Counted from the stretch's first letter, positions 14,971 to 23,683 are shown. The stretch: DNA of 36,461 nt from an uncultured Verrucomicrobiota bacterium (GCA_903960515.1 CAJCBL010000339.1:1-36461); one strand, 5' to 3'. The notes: generated by a model from the letters alone, not told the origin. Numbers and translations are program-made.

Positions 14971-14999
14971 CGGCCAGTAGCAATACTGGCCGTTTTTTA
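14971..14999 (+). terminator. Rho-independent terminator of tRNA-Gly
   Basis: CGGCCAGTA (14971-14979) pairs with TACTGGCCG (14984-14992) around a short loop and is followed by six T. Confidence 0.9.
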
Positions 15000-15002
15000 T
15001 GT

Positions 15003-15211
15003 GCAGTTTTTCGGACGGCTGCCGGAGCGGCCACTCCGCTCTTCCACTCGCCGGGCTCGCGCACATCCACGAGCACTGCGGTGCCCGCGGCCAGTTTGCC
15101 CTGGGCGTCTGCCACAGAAAGGCGTTTTCCGCCGAAGAGCAGCGGCCGCATCATGAGATAGGCCCCGATGGCAGCGACGAAGAGGAAGCAGCGTACCGGG
15201 CTAGCGGGCAC
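15003..15211 (-). pseudogene. Rhodanese-like membrane-anchored protein, truncated at tRNA-Gly
   Basis: From a GTG at 15211 the minus strand reads an N-terminal membrane helix (FLFVAAIGAYLMMRPLLFG) then the start of a rhodanese domain, LSVADAQGKLAAGTAVLVDV followed by REPGEWKSGVAAPA. Rhodanese domains need another 50-60 residues, including the loop with the sulfur-carrying Cys. Here recognisable sequence ends at about 15015 and the frame continues antisense through the tRNA-Gly terminator and tRNA itself, stopping at 14831. The active-site Cys is therefore missing and the gene is probably dead. The break point at the 3' flank of a tRNA suggests an old insertion or deletion there. Confidence 0.7.
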
Positions 15212-15235
15212 GTCGGTGCTCCGGCGTAGCGGACG

Positions 15236-15263
15236 GCCTTGCCTTCCGGGCGGAAAGCAAGGC
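15236..15263. repeat. Intergenic inverted repeat
   Basis: GCCTTGCCTTCCG (15236-15248) pairs with CGGAAAGCAAGGC (15251-15263) with one mismatch and a 2-base gap. It has no T-run on either side and lies upstream of the rhodanese remnant. Confidence 0.6.
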
Positions 15264-15411
15264 TACGGAGAGCCAAACTGGCGTTGATGGGAGGGCCAGA
15301 CTATCTGCCGCAGTTCCGAATGGGGCTGCGGCGGTTCCTCTCTTTGGAATCAGGAGCGTGCGAGCCTGTGCGAGGCGATGCTTCGTGCTGCGCTTTGGCT
15401 CTGAAGACGAA

Positions 15412-15447
15412 TAGGTCCGATAGATCGTATACGATCTATCGGACCCA
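15412..15447. repeat. 9-bp-period repeat forming a perfect 32-bp palindrome
   Basis: Bases 15414-15445 equal their own reverse complement; the left half is GGTCCGATAGATCGTA. The block also reads as four 9-mers, TAGGTCCGA, TAGATCGTA, TACGATCTA and TCGGACCCA. It lies about 60 bp beyond the prfC stop codon, so it could form a strong cruciform or RNA hairpin, but no T-run follows. Confidence 0.9.
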
Positions 15448-15506
15448 TTTGGAAAACGAGGACTGCCGGTGTGGTGTCGCTGGCGGACGGCCCACCCCGG
15501 CGCTGG

Positions 15507-17120
15507 CTATTTCTTCGCGTGGAAGGCGGCGTCGTCGGGCAGATCGAGCAGGGTGAGCTGCGGGTTCTTCTCTTTGAAGTAGTGCAGTGTCCACTCGTTG
15601 GGGAAGAGCGCGCAGAGGTCGCCGTTCTTGTCGGTGGCGAAGTTCACTCCGCTGGCGACAACCAGCGAGTGCAGGTCGGCCAGCGAGGGGTGAGGGGCCA
15701 GCCACTTGAGGAAGGCGAAGGGCGCGGCTTCCAGCTTCGACTCGGCGCCGTATTCGCTCTGCAACCGGTACTGCACGACTTCGAACTGCAGCGGGCCCAC
15801 CGCGGCCAGGAAGGTGGCACCGGTGGGGCAGTTGCGGACGGTGAACGTCTGCACCACGCCCTCCTGCAGGAGCTGCTCGACGCCGGAGCGGTACTTTTTG
15901 GAGTCGGCGGGTGAGGGATTGAAGATGTACGCGAAGCACTCCGGTGGGAAGCGCGGGATCTCGTTGAAGACAATCGAGCCGTCGGAGGCGAGGGTGTCGC
16001 CGATGCCGAATTCGTTGTGCCCGACCAGGCCGAGGATGTCGCCGGGATAGGCGTGGTCCACGGTCTCGCGGTCCTGGGCGAAGAGCTTGGAGGAGTTGGA
16101 GAGGCGGATCGTCTTCCCGGAGCGGCTGTGGCGGGCGAGCATGTCGCGGGAAAACTTGCCGGAGCACACGCGCAGGAAGGCGATGCGGTCGCGGTGTTTT
16201 GGATCCATGTTGGCCTGGATCTTGAAGACGAAACCCGAGAATTTCTCGCCGTCGATGGGCAGGAGCTCGTCGCCCACGTAGCGCGGAGCGGGGCCCACCG
16301 AGTACTTCAGGAAGCTGTCGAGCATGAGCTGCACGCCGAAGTTGTTTACGGCGCTGCCGAAGAAGACGGGGGTGAGCTTGCCGGCGTGGACGGCTGGCAG
16401 GTCGAAGGCGTGGCCGGCCAGGTCGAGCACCTCGAGCTGTTCGCGCACCTCGCCGTAGGTGTAAGGATCGAGCTTTTCGGAGACGGCGGTGTCGTCGAGC
16501 CCGGCGACCTGCACGGGAGCGCGGTAGGCGCCGCCCGGGACGCGCTCGAAAAGGTGGACGTCGCGCGTCTGGCGGTCGAATACGCCCTTGAAGGCGGGGC
16601 CGTTGCCCAGCGGCCAGGCCATGGCGCAGGCGCCGATGCCCAGTACGTTCTCCAGCTCATCCATGAGGTTGAGCGGGTTGAGCGTGGGCCGGTCGCACTT
16701 GTTCATGAACGTGAAGATCGGCACGCCGCGGCGCCGGCAGATCTCGAAGAGCTTGCGCGTCTGGGCCTCGATGCCCTTGGCGGCGTCGATGACCATGAGC
16801 ACGGAGTCTACGGCGGTGAGCACGCGGTAGGTGTCCTCGGAGAAGTCCTTGTGGCCGGGGGTATCCAGGAGGTTGACCGAGCAGCCGGCGTAGTCGAATT
16901 GCAGGACGGTGGAGGTGACGGAGATGCCGCGCTTGCGCTCGAGCTCCATCCAGTCGGAGGTGACGGCGCGCTGGTTCTTGCGGGCGGATACGGAGCCGGC
17001 GAGATGGAGGGCGCCACCGTAGAGGAGGAACTTCTCGGTGAGCGTGGTCTTGCCGGCGTCGGGGTGCGAGATGATCGCAAAGGTGCGGCGGCGCGCGGAC
17101 TCTCGGGCGATTTCGTTCAT
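15507..17120 (-). CDS. prfC: Peptide chain release factor 3
   Basis: RF3 is the translational GTPase that removes RF1/RF2 from the ribosome after termination. The 537-residue length is typical. The G domain shows SHPDAGKTTLTEKFLLYGGA (G1), the switch region with RGISVTSTVLQFDY, LLDTPGHKDFSEDTYRVL (G3) and FMNKCDRPTLNP (G4). RF3-specific text includes KNQRAVTSDWMELERKRG and the C-terminal VGPLQFEVVQYRLQSEYGAE. The start at 17120 (MNEIARESARRRTFAIISHP) fits the family; the extra upstream frame passes through tandem repeats and the divergent gene. No Shine-Dalgarno sequence is seen. It appears monocistronic. Confidence 0.97.
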   Translation of the reverse strand: MNEIARESARRRTFAIISHPDAGKTTLTEKFLLYGGALHLAGSVSARKNQRAVTSDWMELERKRGISVTSTVLQFDYAGCSVNLLDTPGHKDFSEDTYRVLTAVDSVLMVIDAAKGIEAQTRKLFEICRRRGVPIFTFMNKCDRPTLNPLNLMDELENVLGIGACAMAWPLGNGPAFKGVFDRQTRDVHLFERVPGGAYRAPVQVAGLDDTAVSEKLDPYTYGEVREQLEVLDLAGHAFDLPAVHAGKLTPVFFGSAVNNFGVQLMLDSFLKYSVGPAPRYVGDELLPIDGEKFSGFVFKIQANMDPKHRDRIAFLRVCSGKFSRDMLARHSRSGKTIRLSNSSKLFAQDRETVDHAYPGDILGLVGHNEFGIGDTLASDGSIVFNEIPRFPPECFAYIFNPSPADSKKYRSGVEQLLQEGVVQTFTVRNCPTGATFLAAVGPLQFEVVQYRLQSEYGAESKLEAAPFAFLKWLAPHPSLADLHSLVVASGVNFATDKNGDLCALFPNEWTLHYFKEKNPQLTLLDLPDDAAFHAKK

Positions 17121-17168
17121 GGCGGAGAGGTGAGCATCCGGGCCGGGGGACGGGGGGCAAGGAGGAAG

Positions 17169-17196
17169 GCTGAAAGCTGAACGCTGAAGGCTGAAG
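17169..17196. repeat. Heptamer tandem repeat block, GCTGAAG type
   Basis: Four units in register, GCTGAAA, GCTGAAC, GCTGAAG and GCTGAAG. It lies between the divergent starts of prfC and the leucine-rich-repeat gene. Confidence 0.8.
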
Positions 17197-17270
17197 GCGT
17201 AGGAGGGGCGAAAGCCGAGAGTTGACGTGGCCGTTTTGACACAGCGGTGGGGTTCCGTTGATTCAACGCG

Positions 17271-17275
17271 GGAGG
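17271..17275 (+). promoter_or_regulatory. Ribosome binding site of the leucine-rich-repeat gene
   Basis: GGAGG, 8 bases before the ATG at 17284. It favours this start over the upstream start at 17227. Confidence 0.75.
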
Positions 17276-17283
17276 GTTTGCTC

Positions 17284-19092
17284 ATGACTATGATGGAATC
17301 CTTTTGTGCTTGGGCGGCTGATCCGGCTCGAACCGGCGACCAGTTGTACACGGCGGAACTTCTCATCGAGGCGTCGGAACAGCTATGGGCCTACCGTCAC
17401 CGGGAGGCCGATGACGAGTGGCGAGAGCGACGGTCGGTGGTTCGCCATCGGCGCAGGATAGATGCGGGATATCGGGCCAAGCTTGGCCGCGAGCGCTTCG
17501 AGCGAGCCGCCGAGTATTGGGCGGAGGTTACGGATCTGCGGAATAGCTGCGTGGACGATCCGCCGGTTCGGAACCTGGATGCGTTGCAATTTTGTCCGCA
17601 ACTCAAGGATATCTCGGTCACTTCCGAGCTGACGGATCTGACGCCGCTGGCGCGGTTGCCGCTCCTGGTGTCGCTGTCGCTGAGCGACGCGACGTTGGTG
17701 GATTTGGCACCGCTAGGGGAGTTGGCCGCTTTGCAAAGCTTGAGCCTTCGGCTGGAGTGGCCGTGGCCGGAGGGACTGGCTGTGCTGGCCCGGATGCCGA
17801 CGCTGAAGACGATCGACTATTCGGGCAACCTGTTGTTGTGGGTTGGAGTCGCCGAGTTGCCGGCGGTGGAGACGCTGCAATTGGGCTTCAGTTATAGGGT
17901 GAGTATGCCGCTGCGCGATCTACGGGGGCTGCCGTCGATGCCCCGGCTGCGGAAATTTCGGGGGCCTACGACGGCGTTGGCGGGAATCGAACGTTATCCC
18001 TCGCTGGTCGAGCTAGATCTGCAAGGGCCGTTTATCGACCTGGGGCCGCTGGCCGGGTTGCTGGCTGTGCGGAAGCTGGAGCTACACGGTGAGCGGTTCA
18101 TGGATCTCGCCCCAGTGGCTCGGATGCCGGAGTTGCGGGAGTTCGTGCTGGCGCGCGAACACGGCATCGATCTCGATCCGCTGGTCGAGGCGCCTCGGCT
18201 TCGGCGGGTGTCGGCGCCTCGTTGCAAGGTGCTGGCCACGGAGCTCGCCACGCTCAACGCCGCACTGGGTTTGGTGGATGAATCCAAGTTTGCTCGTACG
18301 GTGCCCCGCGACCGGCCGGCCTTGCGGTTGATCGCCTGCGAATTCTACGGGAAGAGAATGCGCTCGCTGCCACCACCGCCGGAGGATGATGAATACGCCA
18401 GCGCTGAGCGCACCCGCAGGGAGCTTTGCGAGGATGATCCGCTCTTTGCCGAAGCCGAGGCTCGCTGGTTTGAGCGCGAGTTGAGGGCGAGGCTTGGTGA
18501 CATGGTGACGAAGGAGAGCGGCCGTGTTTCCACCTATTCGGGTCAGGTCGATCTTTTCCTCTTTCGCGAACGGGAGGCGAAGCTGATCCGCGAGGTTGTC
18601 GAGGCGTTGGCGGAGGTCATGGCCCGGGCGCGGTTCCACTGGAAGGCTTTGATCAGCGTCTCTCCGCCCGATGAAGACGAACTGCGTATTGGAGAGTCGG
18701 GTTCGGAATCCAGCGAAGATGAGTTCGATGTGGAGCAGGAGCGGGAGGAGTGGGAGTCGGGCCGGCGGTATCAGCGGGAGCGGCGGGAACTTCTGGAGAG
18801 TGAGCATCGCCAGCGCTTGCGCGAACAGCAGGGCCTGGCACCGGAGCCGGCCGCCGAGGACGCGCCGGAGTTGGAAGCCGAGGAGACAGACGATGAAGAT
18901 GAAGCAGAAGAGCCGATTGGCCCGGACTTGGGTTGGCTCGATGAAGACCGGTCTTTCGCTTTCTTCTTCGATGGAGCGTTTGTGTGGCTGCATCCCAGCT
19001 ATGTGGAGAACCTGAGCTACTATTTCTCCGAGGCTCCGGAGAACTGGGACGATTTGCCCGGACCGCCCGAGCGCCGTCCACGCTTGCGGTGA
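17284..19092 (+). CDS. Uncharacterised leucine-rich-repeat protein with acidic C-terminal region
   Basis: The 602-residue protein has no signal peptide or membrane helix, so it is probably cytoplasmic. The first 85 residues are helical and charged. Residues of about 90-340 form irregular leucine-rich repeats of the type LTPLARLPLLVSLSLSDA, DLAPLGELAALQSLSL, MPTLKTIDYSG, YPSLVELDL and DLAPVARMPELREFVL. The rest is charged, with a strongly acidic stretch near 530-560 (EDAPELEAEETDDEDEAEE) and a short aromatic C-terminal segment, RSFAFFFDGAFVWLHPSY, that may be a folded module. GGAGG 8 bp upstream fixes the start; the frame is open 57 bases further. I do not recognise the family. LRRs usually bind proteins, so a scaffold or ligand-binding role is possible but not shown. 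Confidence 0.8.
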   Translation: MTMMESFCAWAADPARTGDQLYTAELLIEASEQLWAYRHREADDEWRERRSVVRHRRRIDAGYRAKLGRERFERAAEYWAEVTDLRNSCVDDPPVRNLDALQFCPQLKDISVTSELTDLTPLARLPLLVSLSLSDATLVDLAPLGELAALQSLSLRLEWPWPEGLAVLARMPTLKTIDYSGNLLLWVGVAELPAVETLQLGFSYRVSMPLRDLRGLPSMPRLRKFRGPTTALAGIERYPSLVELDLQGPFIDLGPLAGLLAVRKLELHGERFMDLAPVARMPELREFVLAREHGIDLDPLVEAPRLRRVSAPRCKVLATELATLNAALGLVDESKFARTVPRDRPALRLIACEFYGKRMRSLPPPPEDDEYASAERTRRELCEDDPLFAEAEARWFERELRARLGDMVTKESGRVSTYSGQVDLFLFREREAKLIREVVEALAEVMARARFHWKALISVSPPDEDELRIGESGSESSEDEFDVEQEREEWESGRRYQRERRELLESEHRQRLREQQGLAPEPAAEDAPELEAEETDDEDEAEEPIGPDLGWLDEDRSFAFFFDGAFVWLHPSYVENLSYYFSEAPENWDDLPGPPERRPRLR

Positions 19093-19206
19093 GGGCTGGG
19101 CTCGCCAGCGGGAAGGCAGGCGGTGCAGCAGCGCAGCTCCAGCGCGGCAGCGCAGGCTGGACTGACGCGCCGGGCGAGGGACGACACTCGGACGCGGCGC
19201 AGGCCA

Positions 19207-19250
19207 CTGCGGTTAAGTGGCCAATGCTTGGCTACGCCACATAACCGCAG
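19207..19250. repeat. Long inverted repeat between convergent genes
   Basis: CTGCGGTTAAGTGGC (19207-19221) pairs with GCCACATAACCGCAG (19236-19250) with a single A/A mismatch and a 14-base loop. It lies between the convergent leucine-rich-repeat gene and topB and could end transcription from both sides, but lacks a T-run. Confidence 0.65.
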
Positions 19251-19298
19251 CCGCATCACGAAGCACCGGGCTTCGCTGCGACGGACGCCGAACCGGCT

Positions 19299-22103
19299 CT
19301 AGCGCTCGGGGAACTCGAACTCGCTGCGGTCCTTCTTCTTCGAGAGCACCAGGTAGGCGGAGAACTCGGAGCCTCGCTTGGAGATGAAGCCGTCGAGTTG
19401 CTCGCTGCGGCCGTCGGTAAGCAGGCGCTTGAGCTCGTCCACCGGGATCTCCTTCTTGCAGATCGAGCGCGCCATCTTGAATACCACCCGCGGAGCCTCG
19501 GAGCCGGGCTTGGTTACGTAGTAGGTGTCGGCGGTCTGCAGAATCTCGGCACCGCCGTGGACGGCGCTCTTGCCCAGCGACACTGCGCCGGTGAGGTCCA
19601 CGGGCACCTTCGGGGCGCGGGTGCCCTTCTTGCCGGCCTCGCCCTCGGCGCGGGGCTTGCGCGGCGGGAACTCGAAGCGCACGCGCCGGCCGGGATTCTC
19701 CTCCTTCATGTCGAGCATGAGGAAGGCGGAGAAGGGCCGGCTGAAGCGGGAGGTGAAGTCCTCGAAGAGGTCGGTCTTACCGACTTCGGCGATCTTGATG
19801 ACCTGCTCGAGGGGAAGTTCCTTGCGGCAGAGCAGGCGATTCACGCGGAAAATCTCCTCGTAGGCCCCGGTATCCGTCTTCTTGCGGCAGACGAAGTGCG
19901 TGGCGGTCTCGCAGAGCTCGCGGCCGGTTTCGGCGGAGGTCCAGACCGGGGTGAGGTCGCCCACCTCGACCTTGTTGCCCAGGTCGAGCTTGGCTTTGGT
20001 CTTGCCGGTCTCCTCGTCCTTCTCGAGGACGATCTTGGCGGCGAAGCGCTTGCCCGACTTTTCGGAGACAAAGTCGTCGAACGGCCCGATCTCCCGGTTG
20101 GCGATGAGCTGCTTCGCGTCGTCGAGCGTGAAGCGCCGGTTGTTCATCACCTTGTAGATACGCAGGTTCTCGTCCTGCGACTGCCACCAGCGGTTGAATT
20201 CGAGCAGCGGCTGGTTGTCGGTGGTCGAGACGGCGTCGGTGGGCACACCGGTCTCCTCGTGCTCCTTGATGTTGGCCACGATCTTCTTGGTGAGATCGGT
20301 GATGCTCTCCATGAAAGACTCGCGGGAGAGCTTGGCCTGTTCGACTTTGCGGAGACGAAATTCCCACTCGCCGGTGAGGGCGGGCGAGGTGAGCTCGTCG
20401 CACTTGGTGTGACCGAGGAAATCCAGGACAGTCTCGGCCTTGGTGGTGGGGATGAGCTCGCGGCCCTCGCGGGAGACGTACTTTTCGCCGATGAGATGCT
20501 CGATGGTGGAGGCGCGGGTGGCGGGCGTGCCCAGGCCGCGCTCGCTCATGGCGTCGGCGAGATCCTCGTCGCCGATCAACTTGCCGGCGTTCTCCATGGC
20601 GGAGAGCAGCGTGGCTTCGGTGTAGCGGGCGGGCGGCTTGGTGGCCTCGTCGGTTACCTCGATCTTGGTCACGGCGGCGTGGGGCGGGGTGCCGTCGGGT
20701 TTGGTGAGGGCGGGGAGACTCTTGGCGTCGTCCTCGAAACCGGTCTTGCCGGCCACTGCGAGGAAGCCGGGCTCGATGAGCACCTTGCCCTCGCTCTTGA
20801 ACTTGTGCGGGCCCACGCGGCTGGTGCGAGTGGTTACGTCGATCTGAGCGGGAGGGAAGAATACGGCCACGAAGCGGCGTGCGATGAGGTCGAAGATCTT
20901 GGCCTCGTCGCCTTCGAGGTGGCCGTGCTCCTCGGCGGTGGGGATGATGGCAAAATGGTCCGTGACCTCGGCGTTGTTGAAGATGCGTTTGTTGGGGCGT
21001 ACCCAACCGTTCTTGATCACCGTCGCGGCATGGGGGGCGAGATCGCCGTGGAGGCGGGCGAGGGTGGCGTTCACCGTGGGCACGTAGTCCTCGGGCAGGG
21101 CGCGCGAGTCGGTACGGGGGTAGGTGATCATCTTGTGCTTCTCGTAGAGGCTCTGCGCGATCTGCAGGGTGCGGCGCGCGGAGAAGGAGAAGCGGTTGTT
21201 GGCCTCGCGCTGGAGCGAGGTGAGGTCGAAGAGGCGCTGGGAGATCTGGGTGGTGCGCTTGCCTTCGTCGGATACGACGGCCTTCACGCCGGGCTTGGTG
21301 GCGGCGGCCACGGCCTCGGCGGCGGCGCGCTGCCAGAGGCGGTCGGCGCGATCGTGTTCGTCGCCGGCCTTCTTGAAATCGGGTTTCTCGTACACGCCCT
21401 CGTATTCGCCGGCGGCAACCTGGAGGGTGGCCACAACACGGTGGAATTTGCGCGACCTGAAGGCGCGGATATCGCGCTCGCGCTGCATGAGGATGGCGAG
21501 GGTGGGGGTCTGCACGCGGCCTACCGTAGCCATGGAACCCTTGCGCGAGCCGAAGAGGCGCTTGGTTACGGCGCGGGTGCCGTTGAGGCCGATGAGCCAG
21601 TCGGCCTCGGAGCGGCAGCGGGCGGCGTCCTGGAGCGGCTGCATCTCGGCGGAGGGGCGCAGCTTGGAGAATGCTTCGAGGATGCCGGTGTTGGTCATCG
21701 ACGACATCCAGAGGCGCTGCACGGGTTTCTTGGAGCCTACGGCCTGGAGGATGTAGCCAAAGATCAGTTCGCCCTCGCGGCCGGCGTCGCAGGCGTTGAT
21801 TACGGAGGTGATGTCCTTGCGGGCCAACAGCTTCTTGAGCTGTGAGAAGCGGTCCTTGGTCTTCTCGATGGGCTTCACCCCGAACTTGGCCGGGATGATC
21901 GGCAGGGTTTCCAGGCGCCAGTAGCTGTACTTTTTGGCGTCGATATCCTCGGGCATCTCCAGCTCCACGAGGTGTCCGACAGCCGAACTGATGACGTACT
22001 CGTCGTTCTCGAAAGCGTCGCCGACCTTGGGCACTTTGCCCAGGGCCCGCGCGATGTCGGCGGCGACACTCGGTTTCTCGGCGATGACGAGGGTTTTGGT
22101 CAT
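19299..22103 (-). CDS. topB: DNA topoisomerase III (type IA)
   Basis: The enzyme cuts and passes single DNA strands to relax or decatenate DNA. The 934-residue product starts with the Toprim domain (TKTLVIAEKPSVAADIARAL; later INACDAGREGELIFGYILQA). The active-site Tyr lies in KMITYPRTDSRALPEDYV, and the central domains include DWLIGLNGTRAVTKRLFGSR and MSERGLGTPATRASTIEHLI. The C-terminal third holds three copies of the Toprim C-terminal repeat, each with a form of F..F.S......A.L.L (FDDFVSEKSGKRFAAKIVL, FEDFTSRFSRPFSAFLML, LDGFISKRGSEFSAYLVL), instead of zinc fingers. E. coli TopB is shorter (about 650 aa), so the long repeat tail is notable. It is probably accessory to TopA, which is not in the window. 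Confidence 0.95.
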   Translation of the reverse strand: MTKTLVIAEKPSVAADIARALGKVPKVGDAFENDEYVISSAVGHLVELEMPEDIDAKKYSYWRLETLPIIPAKFGVKPIEKTKDRFSQLKKLLARKDITSVINACDAGREGELIFGYILQAVGSKKPVQRLWMSSMTNTGILEAFSKLRPSAEMQPLQDAARCRSEADWLIGLNGTRAVTKRLFGSRKGSMATVGRVQTPTLAILMQRERDIRAFRSRKFHRVVATLQVAAGEYEGVYEKPDFKKAGDEHDRADRLWQRAAAEAVAAATKPGVKAVVSDEGKRTTQISQRLFDLTSLQREANNRFSFSARRTLQIAQSLYEKHKMITYPRTDSRALPEDYVPTVNATLARLHGDLAPHAATVIKNGWVRPNKRIFNNAEVTDHFAIIPTAEEHGHLEGDEAKIFDLIARRFVAVFFPPAQIDVTTRTSRVGPHKFKSEGKVLIEPGFLAVAGKTGFEDDAKSLPALTKPDGTPPHAAVTKIEVTDEATKPPARYTEATLLSAMENAGKLIGDEDLADAMSERGLGTPATRASTIEHLIGEKYVSREGRELIPTTKAETVLDFLGHTKCDELTSPALTGEWEFRLRKVEQAKLSRESFMESITDLTKKIVANIKEHEETGVPTDAVSTTDNQPLLEFNRWWQSQDENLRIYKVMNNRRFTLDDAKQLIANREIGPFDDFVSEKSGKRFAAKIVLEKDEETGKTKAKLDLGNKVEVGDLTPVWTSAETGRELCETATHFVCRKKTDTGAYEEIFRVNRLLCRKELPLEQVIKIAEVGKTDLFEDFTSRFSRPFSAFLMLDMKEENPGRRVRFEFPPRKPRAEGEAGKKGTRAPKVPVDLTGAVSLGKSAVHGGAEILQTADTYYVTKPGSEAPRVVFKMARSICKKEIPVDELKRLLTDGRSEQLDGFISKRGSEFSAYLVLSKKKDRSEFEFPER

Positions 22104-22300
22104 GAAGGGTTTGTTCGCTAGGCTGCTGCGAGAATTTATCAAGCCCGGGTTTTCAAGCCGGTGAAGTTAGCCTTGTTTCCTCCGATTGGTTACGGGCACC
22201 CAAACTGCCGGTACGAAGGCCCAATCGCGGTGCGGCGTGGGCCGGGGGGGCTGGGGGCGGAGGCACGGGGGAGGTCAAGCGGTTATCCCCCTCGGGTAGG

Positions 22301-23458
22301 CTAGAAATCGGGCAACATCCGGTAGGCTGCGTGCAGGGCGCAGGCGTTGCCCAGCGCGAAGCGCCACCAAAATCCCCGGCCGGAGGGCAGGGTAAGGTTG
22401 AAAGCGAGCGTGAGCGGCAGGCAGGTGCGCGCCACCGCCCAGTAGCCGTTCCAGACGAAACCTCCCAGTACCCAGAAGAGCAGCGCAAATCCGATGGTGC
22501 TGCGCAACCAAGGGTTGTTCGGGGTGCGGCGCCACAGCAGCAGCAGGCGCGTGGACTGGTAGGCGAGGCCCGCCGCTCCCAGCAGGCCGAAGAGGAAGCG
22601 CGAGTCGAGGTTGCCGTGCGCGAGTTCCCAACTACAGCGCACCAGGTGCTCGGCCAGAGCGCAGCCGGGCCAGCCAAAGTTGCCTGTGAAACCGGCCGCG
22701 CCGCCATTGGGCAGTTGCCAGCGCAACCAGGCAAACCACGCGACCGCCGGCAGGGCGGCCAGCCCGCGGACCAACCAGCGTCGCCAGAAAACGGGGTGGC
22801 CAGCCAGCGGGCAGGCGAGCAGCACGGTTTCGCGGGTGAGCCCCGCGAGGGCGAGCCAGATGCCGGCGCGGGCGGTGCCGCCCCGGCGAGCGGCGCGGAT
22901 GGCGAGGAGAATGAGCAGCGTAGCCGGCAGATCGACCAGGCACAGGCGTACGCTGTCGAGGGCACCCAGCGCGAGCACGCCGGCCAGCCAGAGCAGCGGA
23001 GCCCGGTCGGGCGCGAGCTCGCGCACCTCCGCCCACCAGATACGAGCGAAGAGCAGCCAGGCTGCGACATTGAGCAACGCGAACGCCTGGAGAATCCACC
23101 ATGGACTCACCGCCAGGTGTGCGATGAGCGGCAGCAGTATGCGCTGTGCGCGGTAGCCCGGGACGTCCAGCGCGGCCCGCACCTGCGGCAGCCGCACATC
23201 GGGGTCGACCGCGAGTTGCGCGTAGAACTGGCCGTCGTAGCCGGCGCCCGCCACGCTCGCCAAGGGCAGGGCGCGGATCGCCGGCAGCCGGCGCTCGGTG
23301 AAAGTGTCGCCGAAGCGGATCAGCGCAGTGAATCCTGTATGCGGCGACCAGCGGCTGGCCACCATCGCCAGCACGAATACCACCACCGCCCAGCGCGTCC
23401 AGCGCGCGGCGCGGCCGGGCGGAGGAAGAGGCTGTGGCTTGGTTTGGTGGGCGGCCAT
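22301..23458 (-). CDS. Multi-pass membrane protein, possible polymer or glycosyl-transfer role
   Basis: The 385-residue protein has about nine or ten hydrophobic segments, for example WTRWAVVVFVLAMVASRW at the N-terminus, then SPWWILQAFALLNVAAWLLF, LLWLAGVLALGALDSV and IGFALLFWVLGGFVW. An early loop holds AGAGYDGQFYAQLAVDP and PGYRAQRILLPLIAHL. That YDGQFY...P.YR.QRI pattern recurs in a group of uncharacterised membrane proteins linked in some annotations to cell-surface glycopolymer formation; a glycosyltransferase-like GT-C fold is possible. An LTRETVLLACPL segment also recurs in this group. It is divergent from lpxK, 225 bp away. Function is not established; start chosen at the last Met before the first helix. 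Confidence 0.7.
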   Translation of the reverse strand: MAAHQTKPQPLPPPGRAARWTRWAVVVFVLAMVASRWSPHTGFTALIRFGDTFTERRLPAIRALPLASVAGAGYDGQFYAQLAVDPDVRLPQVRAALDVPGYRAQRILLPLIAHLAVSPWWILQAFALLNVAAWLLFARIWWAEVRELAPDRAPLLWLAGVLALGALDSVRLCLVDLPATLLILLAIRAARRGGTARAGIWLALAGLTRETVLLACPLAGHPVFWRRWLVRGLAALPAVAWFAWLRWQLPNGGAAGFTGNFGWPGCALAEHLVRCSWELAHGNLDSRFLFGLLGAAGLAYQSTRLLLLWRRTPNNPWLRSTIGFALLFWVLGGFVWNGYWAVARTCLPLTLAFNLTLPSGRGFWWRFALGNACALHAAYRMLPDF

Positions 23459-23683
23459 GGAAGGAGCGGAGTTGGCGGCCACGTGGCGGCGGCGCGAAGG
23501 GCGAGACACTCGGGAACGCGGGGCGGCGTCAAACCTCCTTTCCGGCCGGACTGGGCGCGGGGCGGGTTGTTGCAGTAAGGGTGGGCATGGCGGAGTGACC
23601 GTTTGAAGTCTGCCTCCGCTCCCGGCTTGGAAAATGCCGCGGCTCTGCCCACAGTCGCCCCGCCGTGACCTTCCTCCCCACCG

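Noticed and set aside
14971-14999. Possible CRISPR-like or regulatory repeat beside tRNA-Gly
   Set aside because: A single hairpin with six T is a plain terminator; no CRISPR array with regular spacers exists anywhere in the window.
19398-21845. 815-residue open frame on the strand opposite topB
   Set aside because: It is a shadow: high GC keeps the antisense frame open, its composition is Gly/Glu/Leu/Val-rich without motifs, and topB is unmistakable on the other strand.
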